Shown: positions 7,701 through 16,030, counted from the stretch's first letter. The stretch is DNA of 21,952 nucleotides from Proteiniphilum sp. UBA4084 (GCA_002383605.1 DFYK01000013.1:12808-34759); one strand, 5' to 3'. Numbers and translations are program-made. Notes: a model not told the origin generated them from the letters alone.

Positions 7701-9178
7701 ATCTCTCCACGGTTATTGAGGATGCCCTGTTCCTTCATTTCCGCATTATATATATGAATAATCCCGTCTTTTGTCGCTACCCAGATATTATGCTGCGAAT
7801 CCTCGAAAATAGGACGTACATCATTACTGATTGTTGAGTTAACGTTGCCATGAAGTGGAATAGATTTAAATTTGGCATCATCATAAAAGATCACCTTCTC
7901 CAATCCGTTTGAGCGTGTGCACATCCATAAATTGCCCTGTCTGTCGGAATAGGCGGAATGCATCATATTGGAAAAGAGCCAATGTTGAGAGAAAGGTTCG
8001 TTGTAAAACGGTGTAAGCTGATCATTCTCTCTATCATAGATCGAAAAACCACCCCCTCTGGGGTGTACCCATAATCGGTCGTCATTGTCTTCAAAAATAA
8101 AAAAGTTGGGTGGAAATACACTCGACACTGTACTTTCTATAAAGGGTGTAAAGTGAACGTAATGGCCAGAATAAGGATTAAACTTTGAGACACCCAGCAG
8201 ATCGGTCTCCAGCCATATATTCTTTGAACGATCCACGTAACCACCAATAATTTGATGGAATTTCATATCGGGATTTGTTACTGAATTATTTACCTCCATG
8301 CTGCCATCATGCGTATTATATATGATAAATCCGCTCAAACTGGAGAGTACAAGGATCTTTTCCGAGGAAATCTCACAAATTGAGATGATATCTGAAGAAA
8401 TTCCCGTGGAGAACCGGCTAAAGGTCTTCTCTTTCAGGTCGTACTTCCAGATAAGACCCCTGTGAGAGCCAAACCAGATGGTATCTCCGAACTCCATGGC
8501 ACTGAAGAAAGGAGTTTCCTCCTTAAATCTACCCGAGGATAACGGATGAAAAAAAAATGAAGGAGAGGCTCCGTCTGCAGCCACCAAGGTTAATCCCTTG
8601 TTAGTCAGTATCCAGGAATTTTTAAATTTGTCTTCGTGAATAGCATAAACGTAGTCGTCCGTTATATTATGATTACGCGTATTATACACATTTGCACTGA
8701 AGAGAGAGTCGGTAATAGAAATACACCCGTGTTTCTCCGATAAAAGCCATACTGTGCCGCTCTCCATCGGAACAATCTGTGACGCTGAAAAAGAATTCCC
8801 TCTGCATGCCTCAATGGAATTTGGGCTTAAAAATGACGCCGTTTCTATATTAAACCGATAGGCTTGATTATCATATGTTAATGCCCAAATATTGTTGTAT
8901 TTGTCCTCGTAGAGATTGTCAATACGGCTGCTTCTCGATTCAACCGTGTTGTCCGAGGGCAGATGATAAGTCGTGAATGTATATCCGTCAAATTTACTCA
9001 ATCCGTCCCAGGTGCTAAACCACATAAAACCTTTTTCATCCTGCAGGATATCAGTGATTGTATGCTGCGGAAGACCATTTTCTGCACCATAATGTTTAAA
9101 ATAGGCTTCAGGTTGTCCCCTCAACTGCAGGATGAAACAGAGTTGGACAAAAATGAATATGTAAAATCTTATTTTCAC
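4775..9178 (-). CDS. Hybrid two-component system sensor/regulator (HTCS), AraC-type output
   Basis: A single-protein sensor kinase and transcription factor typical of Bacteroidetes polysaccharide loci. Counting from the GTG at 9178: signal peptide about 1-22; a beta-propeller sensor of many WIG/WFSTWDG-type repeats to about 790; a Y_Y_Y domain about 820-900; one membrane helix about 907-930; HisKA with H956 in SHEIRTP; HATPase with the N-box NLLSN near 1071 plus DTGVG and GIGLS loops; a receiver with E1214, D1215, D1216, phospho-acceptor D1257 (SDIMMP) and K1309; and an AraC/HTH_18 domain from about 1370 to the end. The longest frame extends to a TTG at 9247, but those extra 23 residues are Lys-rich, precede the signal peptide and overlap a perfect promoter element. 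There is no in-frame ATG. It should sense imported pectin oligosaccharides in the periplasm and activate the divergent susC operon. All phosphorelay residues look intact. Confidence 0.95.
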   Translation of the reverse strand: MKIRFYIFIFVQLCFILQLRGQPEAYFKHYGAENGLPQHTITDILQDEKGFMWFSTWDGLSKFDGYTFTTYHLPSDNTVESRSSRIDNLYEDKYNNIWALTYDNQAYRFNIETASFLSPNSIEACRGNSFSASQIVPMESGTVWLLSEKHGCISITDSLFSANVYNTRNHNITDDYVYAIHEDKFKNSWILTNKGLTLVAADGASPSFFFHPLSSGRFKEETPFFSAMEFGDTIWFGSHRGLIWKYDLKEKTFSRFSTGISSDIISICEISSEKILVLSSLSGFIIYNTHDGSMEVNNSVTNPDMKFHQIIGGYVDRSKNIWLETDLLGVSKFNPYSGHYVHFTPFIESTVSSVFPPNFFIFEDNDDRLWVHPRGGGFSIYDRENDQLTPFYNEPFSQHWLFSNMMHSAYSDRQGNLWMCTRSNGLEKVIFYDDAKFKSIPLHGNVNSTISNDVRPIFEDSQHNIWVATKDGIIHIYNAEMKEQGILNNRGEIGSGAPLEGIAYCIIEDSERNIWIGTKGEGAIKLVRKVSGNGFHISRYKNDSHDKYSLSDNNVYAIFEDKNKNIWIGTFGGGLNLIIHGADEDRIVNHLNDLTDYPFSQADQVRIITDDKHGHICVGTTLGFMMFDADFKSPQEIEFKIFTRSTAEEYAIGANDIIDICTTQSGETYIGTFGGGISKIKETDQSGFPIRFETYSTAQGIPSNIILSIEEDKRGDLWIGSEGGLTKFNRQAETFENFSEIKRMMKRYNFSENSNCCLRDGRMLFGYSHGMFVFDPERVKNNTFNPYLALVQFRLFNRIVHISDGGPLHKSIDLIEHLQLKHNQNFFSIEFAALDYTDPENILYAYKLDGFDKEWIYAGNQRIANYTNLSRGKYLFRVKSTNSDGVWTDNERTLAIEVLPPLWATGWAYLFYALLSILILYFIFRILYAFYKMRNKIVLEKQESEIKTRFFTNISHEIRTPLTMIVSPIESLIQNTSTPEAVKKQLLLVSKNTKRLLNMVNQILDFQKMEQSPLTVSKIAIGPFVENLYENYMNNAKLRNIDYSFENRVGDQLIWVDAEALEKIVVNLLSNAFKYTPEGKSIHVSVFLHNDEVALQVKDTGVGINKERMGRLFRRFESFNEDASKPSTGIGLSIVKEMADKHRARIEVDSEERKGSSFTVYFRKGNSHFGTDVTIDDSLIPLAVSETQREIEDEPLPLLATEEVNGQPSVLVVEDDEDLRQFILSILENEYEVYEASNGKEGLEKALELIPDFIVSDIMMPEVDGIELLEGVRSNIHTSHILFLLLTAKTTLDSKLEGFGQGADEYITKPFSVSYFKARVKNLLQRRSELQRYYRNKTNSSPVALSRAKETTDAPFNEKDLVFIRAVNEFIESHLGDSDFVIEDMAVEMGMSRTVFFKKLKGLTGLAPIEYVRDVLMQHAAEFLANGEYAIKEVSYMIGMNDAKYFTRCFKKKFNMTPSEYKKINVK

Positions 9179-9215
9179 GCTATAGCCATTTCCAAAACTA
9201 TCTTTTTGGTTGAGA

Positions 9216-9223
9216 CAAATATA
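9216..9223 (-). promoter_or_regulatory. Candidate -7 promoter element for the HTCS gene, inside its extended frame
   Basis: The minus strand reads TATATTTG, an exact TAnnTTTG match, with ATTG 21 bases upstream as a three-of-four match to the -33 TTTG. Transcription would start about 30 bases before the GTG at 9178 and downstream of the TTG at 9247, so the TTG could not be used from this promoter. The leader then reads TCAACCAAAAA, shared with the SDR leader. Confidence 0.5.
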
Positions 9224-9298
9224 TATTTTTTTTTGCTTCTTTTCCAATTCTACTTAAAGTAAAACAATTCAGCACCCTTTAAAAACCAATTTATCCCC

Positions 9299-9327
9299 TT
9301 TGTATTCATTAATATGCACTAATATTG
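9299..9327 (+). promoter_or_regulatory. Candidate promoter of the susC operon
   Basis: In the divergent intergenic region TTTG at 9299-9302 is followed after 17 bases by TAATATTG at 9320-9327, one mismatch from TAnnTTTG. This would place the start point near 9334 and leave a leader of about 50 bases before the susC ATG. The weak -7 box fits a promoter that needs activation by the HTCS. A second, poorer box (AATCTTTG, 9353-9360) lies downstream. Confidence 0.33.
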
Positions 9328-9329
9328 CA
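9310..9329. repeat. Imperfect 10-base tandem repeat upstream of susC
   Basis: TAATATGCAC (9310-9319) is followed directly by TAATATTGCA (9320-9329). The period is one helical turn. AraC-family proteins usually bind direct repeats, so this could be part of a regulator site, but it overlaps the proposed -7 box, which is an unusual place for an activator. The 9248-9298 stretch upstream shows only a small palindrome, ACTT-A-AAGT, at 9252-9260. Confidence 0.3.
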
Positions 9330-9385
9330 AGTGTCGCCGTAAAGTTTTTTTAAATCTTTGACACGAATTTCTTAACTTAAATAAC

Positions 9386-12300
9386 ATGAATAAAATGAAT
9401 GAATTTAGCATGAAAAAGAAAGTATCCATTGGTATGCTACTTTTCCTTTTTTTTTCGTTGGGCTTAACTGCTCAGGAAAAAAATATCCGCGGATCAGTAA
9501 AAGATACCTACGGTGAACCGGTTATTGGTGCAAACGTCATGGTGAAGGGAACAACTATTGGCGCTGCCACCGATATCAACGGAAACTACACACTTTCCGC
9601 ACCGGCATCAGCCACAACGCTCCAGATTTCTTATATTGGCATGAAAGAGACGGAAGTCGCCATTACAGGAAGTGTAGTCAATATTATTATGGAAGAAGAT
9701 GTGTCGAGTCTCGACGAAGTTGTCGTCGTGGGATATGGCACACAGCGCCGAAGAGATCTCACAGGATCGGTATCATCCGTGAATGCGGAAACAATTGCTG
9801 CGGTGCCTGTTGCTTCAGCCGTGGAGGCCATCACCGGAAAAATGGCAGGGGTACAGGTTCTCACAACGGAAGGATCGCCCGATGCAGAGATGCGGATTCG
9901 GGTTCGAGGCGGCGGTTCGATCACACAGAGTAACGATCCCCTCTTTATAGTGGATGGTTTCCCTGTGAGTACCATCTCCGATATTCCTCCCACAGATATT
10001 GAATCGATCGACGTATTGAAAGATGCTTCTTCCACTGCCATTTATGGATCGCGTGGAGCCAATGGTGTTGTCATTGTAACCACCAAATCGGGAAAAGCAG
10101 GCAAACTACGCCTCAGTTATAACGCCTATTTCGGCGTGAAAAAAATCGCCAAAACGCTGGATGTGCTCTCTCCATACGATTATGCAACCTGGCAGTATGA
10201 ATTAGCAGTACTCCAGGGGAACGATGCACTTAAAAACTACAACTCTTTCTTTGGGAACTATCAGGATCTTGATCTCTATCGAGACGCACCCTACAACGAT
10301 TGGCAGGATCTTACCTTTGGCCGCACCGGTACTTCCATGAACCATAGCCTAAGTCTGAACGGAGGTAGTGACAAGATGACCTATGCTTTCAACTTCTCTC
10401 ATCTTTCCGATAAGGCGATCATGGAAGGTTCTGACTACAAAAGAAACAGCATGAGTCTGAAATTAAATAACAAGCCTACCGACAAGATCACACTCGATTT
10501 CTCGGTTCGATATACCGACACACAAATAAACGGTGGTGGTGCAAATGATGCCGGGAGTACACTCGACACGGATAAAAGGCTGAAGTATTCTGTAATTTAT
10601 ACGCCCATTCCGCTAAAAAATCTGGATGCAACTGCGGGTAGTAATGACGATGATCTGGGAAATCTTTATAATCCTTTAGTCTCTATCACCGACAATGCAC
10701 GAGAGAAAACACAGAAGAGACTCAATCTGGCAGGGAGTGCCTCCTGGGAGATTATAGACAACCTGCGCCTGCGATCTGAGGCAGGGTTGGATCACCAGGA
10801 TGATGGTGATCAACGATATTGGGGATTAACTACCTATTATATCAAGAATTATCCCTCGGTAGACAATCAAGGAAAACCTGCAATCCGTTTGGTAAACAGA
10901 GAAAGACAGACATTGCGAAATACAAATACGCTGAGTTATGATTTTAAAAAAATCCTCAGCGAAGATCACAGCCTGAATTTGATGGCGGGACACGAGTACA
11001 TCATCAGGAAAGGTCTTACACTCACAGATGAGGTTCATGGATTTCCCACTACTTTCACCGCGGACGATGCATGGAGGCTCTCCTCACAGGGTGTACCCTA
11101 CACCATCGACAACTATTACAACGAAGATGACAAACTACTCTCCTATTTTGGTCGTGCCAATTACGACTTCCAAGGTAAATATCTGCTGAGTGCGACCTTC
11201 CGAGCCGATGCTTCCTCTAAATTCAGCAAAGAGAACCGTTGGGGATACTTTCCCTCTGCTGCAGCTGCCTGGCGTATCTCGTCTGAACCATTTATGGAAA
11301 ACACAAAAAGTTGGCTCGATGATCTGAAATTACGTGCCAGTTATGGAACAGCCGGAAACAACAATATTCCTTCGGGTCAGCTTGTACAGATGTTTGAGTC
11401 GAGGGCTACCTCATGGATCAACGGATTCACGAATTATTGGGCACCATCGAAGGTCATGGCCAACCCCGATCTGAAATGGGAGACTACTGTGACCCGAAAC
11501 GTGGGTCTTGACTTCACGCTGTTGGGTGGCAGACTCAGTGGAACTGTGGAAGCCTATCGCAATACGACCAGCGATCTGCTGATTGAATTCCCGGTAGCCG
11601 GCACAGGATATGATACCCAATACCGCAACATGGGAGAAAACCAAAATGAGGGAATCGAAACTACGCTAAACTGGTATGCGGTAAATAACCGGAATTTCAC
11701 CCTCAGTTTAAGCGGCAACATTGGTTTTAACCGGACAGAAATACAGAGTCTGGGGATCATGAATGATTTTGGATACGACACCTACTGGGCATCCTCTGAA
11801 ATTGGGTACGACTATTGGATCTCCAAAGGTGGCGCTGTGGGTCAAATGTTCGGATATCGCTCCGATGGAAGATACGAAGTGGCGGACTTTACCGGATATA
11901 ATGCTTCCACCAACCGATGGATTCTCAAGGAAGGGGTAGCGGACGCTTCTGGCGTGGTCGGTAATATTCGTCCGGGTTCCATGAAGCTGAAAGATCTTGA
12001 CGATAACGGTATAGTGAATGTGGATGACCGGGAGATTATCGGGGATGCCAATCCCGTACATACAGGCGGTTTTACCATCAACTCCACCTTTCATGGGTTC
12101 GACATTTCTGCCGCTTTCAACTGGAGTTATGGTAACGACATCTACAACGCCAACAAAATTGAATTCTCTCACACCGGAAAATATCAGTATCGCAACATGA
12201 TCACCACTATGGAGCCAGGCAAAAGATGGACCAACCTGCGGGAAGACGGGACCATCAGCAACGATCCGCAAGAGCTGGCTGCCATGAATGCAAATACTAA

Positions 12301-12601
12301 CATGTGGTCGCCACAAACCTCCCGCATGCTATTCAGCGACTGGGCAGTGGAAGATGGAAGTTTCCTTCGTCTAAATACCCTCACACTGGGCTATACAATT
12401 CCCAAAACAATGCTCGCTAAAATGAAAATCGATCAGCTGCGCTTTTATGTAACCGGTTACAATGTTTTCCTTTGGACCAACTACTCCGGATATGATCCGG
12501 AAGTATCGACTGTGAGAAGGACCAACCTCTCGCCAGGCGTAGATTACTCCGCCTACCCAAAAAGTCGTCAACTCGTATTTGGCGTAAATTTGAATTTTTA
12601 A
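9386..12601 (+). CDS. SusC/RagA-family TonB-dependent outer-membrane transporter
   Basis: A 1071-residue outer-membrane porin that, with the next gene's SusD lipoprotein, imports oligosaccharides using TonB energy. Residues 9-30 form a signal peptide ending LTAQ. A CarboxypepD_reg-like domain follows (about 33-105: RGSVKDTYGEPVIGANV, GTTIGAATDINGNY), then the SusC signature with TonB-box-like residues SLDEVVVVGYGTQ at 108-120. Next come the plug (IRVRGGGSI, PLFIVDGFP, IYGSRGANGVVIVTTK) and a long beta-barrel ending in an aromatic strand (LVFGVNLNF). There is no STN secretin-like domain, so it should not signal through an anti-sigma factor; control by the divergent HTCS fits. The start is uncertain: ATGs at 9386, 9395 and 9410 are in frame, and the one at 9410 (MKKKVSIGM) gives the most ordinary signal peptide. 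Substrate specificity to pectin fragments is inferred from neighbours only. Confidence 0.96.
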   Translation: MNKMNEFSMKKKVSIGMLLFLFFSLGLTAQEKNIRGSVKDTYGEPVIGANVMVKGTTIGAATDINGNYTLSAPASATTLQISYIGMKETEVAITGSVVNIIMEEDVSSLDEVVVVGYGTQRRRDLTGSVSSVNAETIAAVPVASAVEAITGKMAGVQVLTTEGSPDAEMRIRVRGGGSITQSNDPLFIVDGFPVSTISDIPPTDIESIDVLKDASSTAIYGSRGANGVVIVTTKSGKAGKLRLSYNAYFGVKKIAKTLDVLSPYDYATWQYELAVLQGNDALKNYNSFFGNYQDLDLYRDAPYNDWQDLTFGRTGTSMNHSLSLNGGSDKMTYAFNFSHLSDKAIMEGSDYKRNSMSLKLNNKPTDKITLDFSVRYTDTQINGGGANDAGSTLDTDKRLKYSVIYTPIPLKNLDATAGSNDDDLGNLYNPLVSITDNAREKTQKRLNLAGSASWEIIDNLRLRSEAGLDHQDDGDQRYWGLTTYYIKNYPSVDNQGKPAIRLVNRERQTLRNTNTLSYDFKKILSEDHSLNLMAGHEYIIRKGLTLTDEVHGFPTTFTADDAWRLSSQGVPYTIDNYYNEDDKLLSYFGRANYDFQGKYLLSATFRADASSKFSKENRWGYFPSAAAAWRISSEPFMENTKSWLDDLKLRASYGTAGNNNIPSGQLVQMFESRATSWINGFTNYWAPSKVMANPDLKWETTVTRNVGLDFTLLGGRLSGTVEAYRNTTSDLLIEFPVAGTGYDTQYRNMGENQNEGIETTLNWYAVNNRNFTLSLSGNIGFNRTEIQSLGIMNDFGYDTYWASSEIGYDYWISKGGAVGQMFGYRSDGRYEVADFTGYNASTNRWILKEGVADASGVVGNIRPGSMKLKDLDDNGIVNVDDREIIGDANPVHTGGFTINSTFHGFDISAAFNWSYGNDIYNANKIEFSHTGKYQYRNMITTMEPGKRWTNLREDGTISNDPQELAAMNANTNMWSPQTSRMLFSDWAVEDGSFLRLNTLTLGYTIPKTMLAKMKIDQLRFYVTGYNVFLWTNYSGYDPEVSTVRRTNLSPGVDYSAYPKSRQLVFGVNLNF

Positions 12602-12619
12602 TCACAAAATAAGACCAGA

Positions 12620-14386
12620 ATGAAAAATTTGATTTATATATATATGTTTATATTATCGCTCGGAGTGATTGCCACTTCGTGTGATCTGGATGCTCCTTCC
12701 AAATCGGCTGCAGAGGGTTCGGTAGTACTGTCTATTGAGGCACTGGCTGAAGGAGCAGTGATGGGGATTCATCAATCATTCGGGGAAACCAACTCCTACC
12801 GCGGACGTTTTCTTCCTTATTATGGAATTAACAGTGATGTAGAGTGGATCAATGGCATTGACCCTACACAACTTAATGACGCCGGGAAGTATGAACTCTC
12901 CACTTATGCCGCCACGCCCGGCAACACACAAATGAACACCGATAACAATGCATGGGCTAAATTCTATGAAGGCATTGAACGTGCGAACAAAGCCATTGAG
13001 GGGTTGCGTGCTTACGGCAACGTGGCAGAAAATCCCAGAATGGCCCAACTGCTGGGCGAAGCGCTTACGTTGCGTGCAGTAATCTACCTAGATCTGGTAA
13101 AAGCATGGGGTGATGTGCCGGCACGCTTTGAACCTATCACGACTGAAACACTTTACATGCCGCGAAGCGACCGTGACGTGATCTACAAACAACTGCTGGC
13201 TGATCTCGATGAAGCAGAGGAGCTGGTCGCATGGCCTAATGAGACCGACATCACCGCCAGGACCGAAAGGGTAAACAAATCATTCGTAAAAGGTCTGATG
13301 GCCCGTATAGCACTTTATGCCGGTGGCTACTCGCAAAGAGCTGACGGAATACGCCGAAGCAACGACCCTGAACTAAGTGCAGAAAAGATGTATGCACTGG
13401 CAAAAGAGAAAACAATAGAGGTAATTCAGGGAGGGTACAACAAACTCGGTTCATTTGAGGATAATTTCAGGCTCCTGTGTCAGGACGATGTGACAGCAGG
13501 TAAGGAGTCACTCTGGGAAATACCTTTCTCCGCAGGTCGTGGCCGTGTATTGTTCACGTTGGGTGTACAGCACAGGGCGATAGATCAATATACCGGACAG
13601 AACAGAGGTGGAACCAACGGCCCGTTGCCTTATCTATTCTACGACTATGACGTGGAAGATCTTCGCAGAGATGTAACCTGTGTTCCCTATGAATGGTCGA
13701 ATGCCAACCCAAGCCATCAGCAGCTCAGAAAAATCAGCAACTGGTGCTTTGGTAAGCTCCGTTATGAATGGATGAACCGCTATGTGACATCCACAAACGA
13801 CGATGGGATCAACTGGCAATATATGCGACTGGCGGATGTATACCTGATGGCTGCTGAAGCAATCAATGAACTGGAAGGGCCTGCAGCAGCAGCTCCGTAT
13901 CTGAAGCCTGTTCTCGACAGGGTTCTTCCGTCTGAAAAAGTAACAGCTTATATGTCGCAGGTTACTGCAAGTAAAAGTACTTTCTTCAATGCGATCGTAG
14001 ATCAACGGGCACTTGAGTTTGCCGGAGAGAGCCTTCGGAAAGCTGATCTTATTCGCTGGAATCTGCTAAAAACCAAACTCGATGAAGCGAAGGTAAAAAT
14101 GACGCAGCTTATTAACCGAGAAGGGAATTATGCTGATCTTCCGGAAAAACTTTACTATAAACTTGCAGATGACAACGAGACACTCATTATCTACGGACTC
14201 AACCACGGAGATACTGATGCCATTGGAGCCAGTCTCAATTACGAAAGCAATGTTGTATGGTTCAATAACAATCATCTCTCCTCTGAGCTGATTAATGCAC
14301 TTTACCAGAAGGATCCGGATCAAAATCAGTTCTGGCCTATCTGGCAAACATTCATAGACAGCAGTAACGGACAATTAACAAATTAA
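12620..14386 (+). CDS. SusD/RagB-family starch-binding-like outer-membrane lipoprotein
   Basis: A 588-residue surface lipoprotein forming the lid on the SusC porin. The lipobox reads VIATSC, with C21 the lipidated cysteine, followed by acidic DLD, consistent with surface export. SusD-family segments are visible: an N-terminal helical stretch (FYEGIERANKAIEGL), LGEALTLRAVIYLDLVKAWGDVP with its TPR-like helix, ESLWEIPFS in the middle, YMRLADVYLMAAEAINEL and QRALEFAGESLRKADLIRWN near the C-terminus. It starts 18 bases after susC and ends 4 bases before the next gene, so the three genes form one tight transcript. The ligand is probably galacturonan oligosaccharides, an inference from the enzymes encoded downstream. 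Length is in the normal range for the family. Nothing appears broken. Confidence 0.95.
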   Translation: MKNLIYIYMFILSLGVIATSCDLDAPSKSAAEGSVVLSIEALAEGAVMGIHQSFGETNSYRGRFLPYYGINSDVEWINGIDPTQLNDAGKYELSTYAATPGNTQMNTDNNAWAKFYEGIERANKAIEGLRAYGNVAENPRMAQLLGEALTLRAVIYLDLVKAWGDVPARFEPITTETLYMPRSDRDVIYKQLLADLDEAEELVAWPNETDITARTERVNKSFVKGLMARIALYAGGYSQRADGIRRSNDPELSAEKMYALAKEKTIEVIQGGYNKLGSFEDNFRLLCQDDVTAGKESLWEIPFSAGRGRVLFTLGVQHRAIDQYTGQNRGGTNGPLPYLFYDYDVEDLRRDVTCVPYEWSNANPSHQQLRKISNWCFGKLRYEWMNRYVTSTNDDGINWQYMRLADVYLMAAEAINELEGPAAAAPYLKPVLDRVLPSEKVTAYMSQVTASKSTFFNAIVDQRALEFAGESLRKADLIRWNLLKTKLDEAKVKMTQLINREGNYADLPEKLYYKLADDNETLIIYGLNHGDTDAIGASLNYESNVVWFNNNHLSSELINALYQKDPDQNQFWPIWQTFIDSSNGQLTN

Positions 14387-14390
14387 TCAC

Positions 14391-15941
14391 ATGAGACGAA
14401 AAATATATACTCCCTTATTCGCACTCTGCGCCATGCTTCTTCTCAATTTCAGTTGCACTGACGAGAGAGCTGAAGAACTGACATCGGTTGAATTTGACAG
14501 GCTGTTTTCTCCTATAAAAATAGAATCATTTATCATCAACCGCACCGACGCACGATTGAGCTGGATCATCAACAGGGATGTAGAATCATATACCTTGGAG
14601 GTATTTGCGGATGACAGCCTCTCTTTTACTGGTACCCCGGTGAGAAACTATGAGGGGGTAACCGGCGACCAACTTCCCTTCTATATCAGGGATCTGGATG
14701 GTGAAACACAGTACTCAGTAAGGATCAAGTCGGTTGCTACCGGCAAAACCGAATCAAAATGGAGCGGGGTAACCTTTAAAACAGGTACTGAAAATATTTT
14801 TCAACCTTTTCTGGATGGAGATGTAGCAGCTACTTCCGTCACCCTCCGCTGGATACCGGGAAGGACGCTCACTACCATCACACTCGAACCGGGCCCAATA
14901 ACCCACACGGTTACAGCGGCAGAAATAGCGGCCGGCAATGCCACCATTGAAGGACTTACCGGTGAAACCACCTACACTGCTACCTTGCGTAACGGGGCTA
15001 AGATCCGCGGGATTATGAATTTTATGACACTCGTGGATATAGGTAACGCCATTCCGGTATATCCCGAAGATGACTTCCTCTCCATGCTCGCTGCTGCAAA
15101 TGACGGTGATGCCTTTGCCCTCTTTCCGGGAACCTATGGATCGGCCAACAAATTTACAGTGAATAAAAATATCGAAATCAAAGGGGTTTATCCCTTCAAC
15201 AAACCGGTGTTAAATGGTTATATTTCACTGGAGGATGGAGCTGCATTACTCCTGAAGGATGTGACTCTTGACGGAACTGGACTAGCCGATGGTAATCAGT
15301 CCGTCGTTTTTAACACTGCAAGCGTAAATTACGGAGATCTGAGGATAGAGGGCTGTGAAATTAGAAACTATGTAAAAGGTCTCTACTATTTGAATGTTGC
15401 CTCGATCGTTGAATCAATCACAATTAATAATTGTCTGATTTACAATATAGAATGTAGCGGTGGTGATTTTATGGATTCCCGTGCAGGAGCAATCAAAACA
15501 ATTACACTTTCAAACTCAACTGTCTATAAGAGTGTACTTGCACGCGACTTCATACGATACGATGATAAATCCTCTTCATTCCCCGGAATAACGTCAAAAA
15601 TATTTGTGAATCACAACACATTGTATGGTGTGGCCAATGGTGGGAAAAGATTGTTATACGTACGGTTTAAGGGGACTGAGACCTCCTTTACAAATAATAT
15701 TGTCGCTGAAACTACAGCAATATTCTCAAATCAGTCCAGTACAGCTGTTCCTTTCTTTGAGAACAACAACTATTTCAATGCTCCCGGGCTGTTTACAGGC
15801 GGAAGTACAACATCATTGATCTTTGATGATGCTGCCTCAAATGAAAATCCGGGGTTTGTAAATACTGACAGTGGAAACTTTACGGTCACCAACGAGTTGC
15901 TGAAAGCCAAAGGTACTGGTGATCCCCGCTGGATACAGTAA
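14391..15941 (+). CDS. Surface lipoprotein with FN3-like domains and a pectate-lyase-like beta-helix (DUF4957/DUF5123 type), probable glycan-binding protein
   Basis: A 516-residue lipoprotein with lipobox LLNFSC (C22) followed by TDERAEE, an acidic stretch like known surface-export signals of Bacteroidetes lipoproteins. Residues about 40-132 and 136-214 look like two FN3-type beta-sandwich domains (SYTLEVFADD, DLDGETQYSVRIKSV, then GLTGETTYTATLRNG). From about 215 to the end the chain has short repeated strands with Asn ladders (ITINNCLIYNI, ITLSNSTVYKS, FVNHNTLYGV, FTNNIVAET), a right-handed parallel beta-helix like DUF4957/DUF5123 proteins, which resemble pectate lyases. The position directly after susD is where surface glycan-binding proteins usually sit. 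I see no lyase catalytic motif such as the RNPR of the PL1 protein here, so binding is favoured, but weak lyase activity cannot be excluded. The start is 4 bases after the susD stop. Family naming is from memory. Confidence 0.75.
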   Translation: MRRKIYTPLFALCAMLLLNFSCTDERAEELTSVEFDRLFSPIKIESFIINRTDARLSWIINRDVESYTLEVFADDSLSFTGTPVRNYEGVTGDQLPFYIRDLDGETQYSVRIKSVATGKTESKWSGVTFKTGTENIFQPFLDGDVAATSVTLRWIPGRTLTTITLEPGPITHTVTAAEIAAGNATIEGLTGETTYTATLRNGAKIRGIMNFMTLVDIGNAIPVYPEDDFLSMLAAANDGDAFALFPGTYGSANKFTVNKNIEIKGVYPFNKPVLNGYISLEDGAALLLKDVTLDGTGLADGNQSVVFNTASVNYGDLRIEGCEIRNYVKGLYYLNVASIVESITINNCLIYNIECSGGDFMDSRAGAIKTITLSNSTVYKSVLARDFIRYDDKSSSFPGITSKIFVNHNTLYGVANGGKRLLYVRFKGTETSFTNNIVAETTAIFSNQSSTAVPFFENNNYFNAPGLFTGGSTTSLIFDDAASNENPGFVNTDSGNFTVTNELLKAKGTGDPRWIQ

Positions 15942-15952
15942 TCCATCACTTC

Positions 15953-16000
15953 TGATCCGTTTAAATTAGCCCCTTCACCGGGGTTAATTTAAACGGATTA
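15953..16000 (+). promoter_or_regulatory. Strong inverted repeat / RNA hairpin between the SusCD-binding-protein genes and the enzyme genes
   Basis: The left arm 15955-15973 (atccgtttaaattagcccc) pairs with the right arm 15980-15998 across a six-base loop, ttcacc. All 19 positions pair, one of them a G-U wobble, and two more outer pairs extend it to 15953-16000. No T-run follows on the plus strand; instead an A-rich stretch leads to the GH28 start. It is therefore not a textbook intrinsic terminator. It could attenuate transcription, mark an RNA processing point or protect the upstream susCD mRNA from 3' decay. It fills most of the 89-base gap before GH28. Confidence 0.7.
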
Positions 16001-16030
16001 CGTCCAACAAAAAAATAAAACCCGTAACTG

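Noticed and set aside
9353..9360. AATCTTTG as the susC -7 promoter box
   Set aside because: It misses the T of the TA pair and has no TTTG at a proper distance upstream; the 9299-9327 candidate fits better, though weakly.
11708..12316. 202-codon minus-strand frame within susC
   Set aside because: Shadow of the SusC barrel; no promoter, no domain.
15953..16000. Intrinsic terminator ending the susCD transcript
   Set aside because: The stem is strong but no T-run follows on the plus strand, and the enzyme genes downstream have no obvious promoter of their own, so full termination is doubtful.
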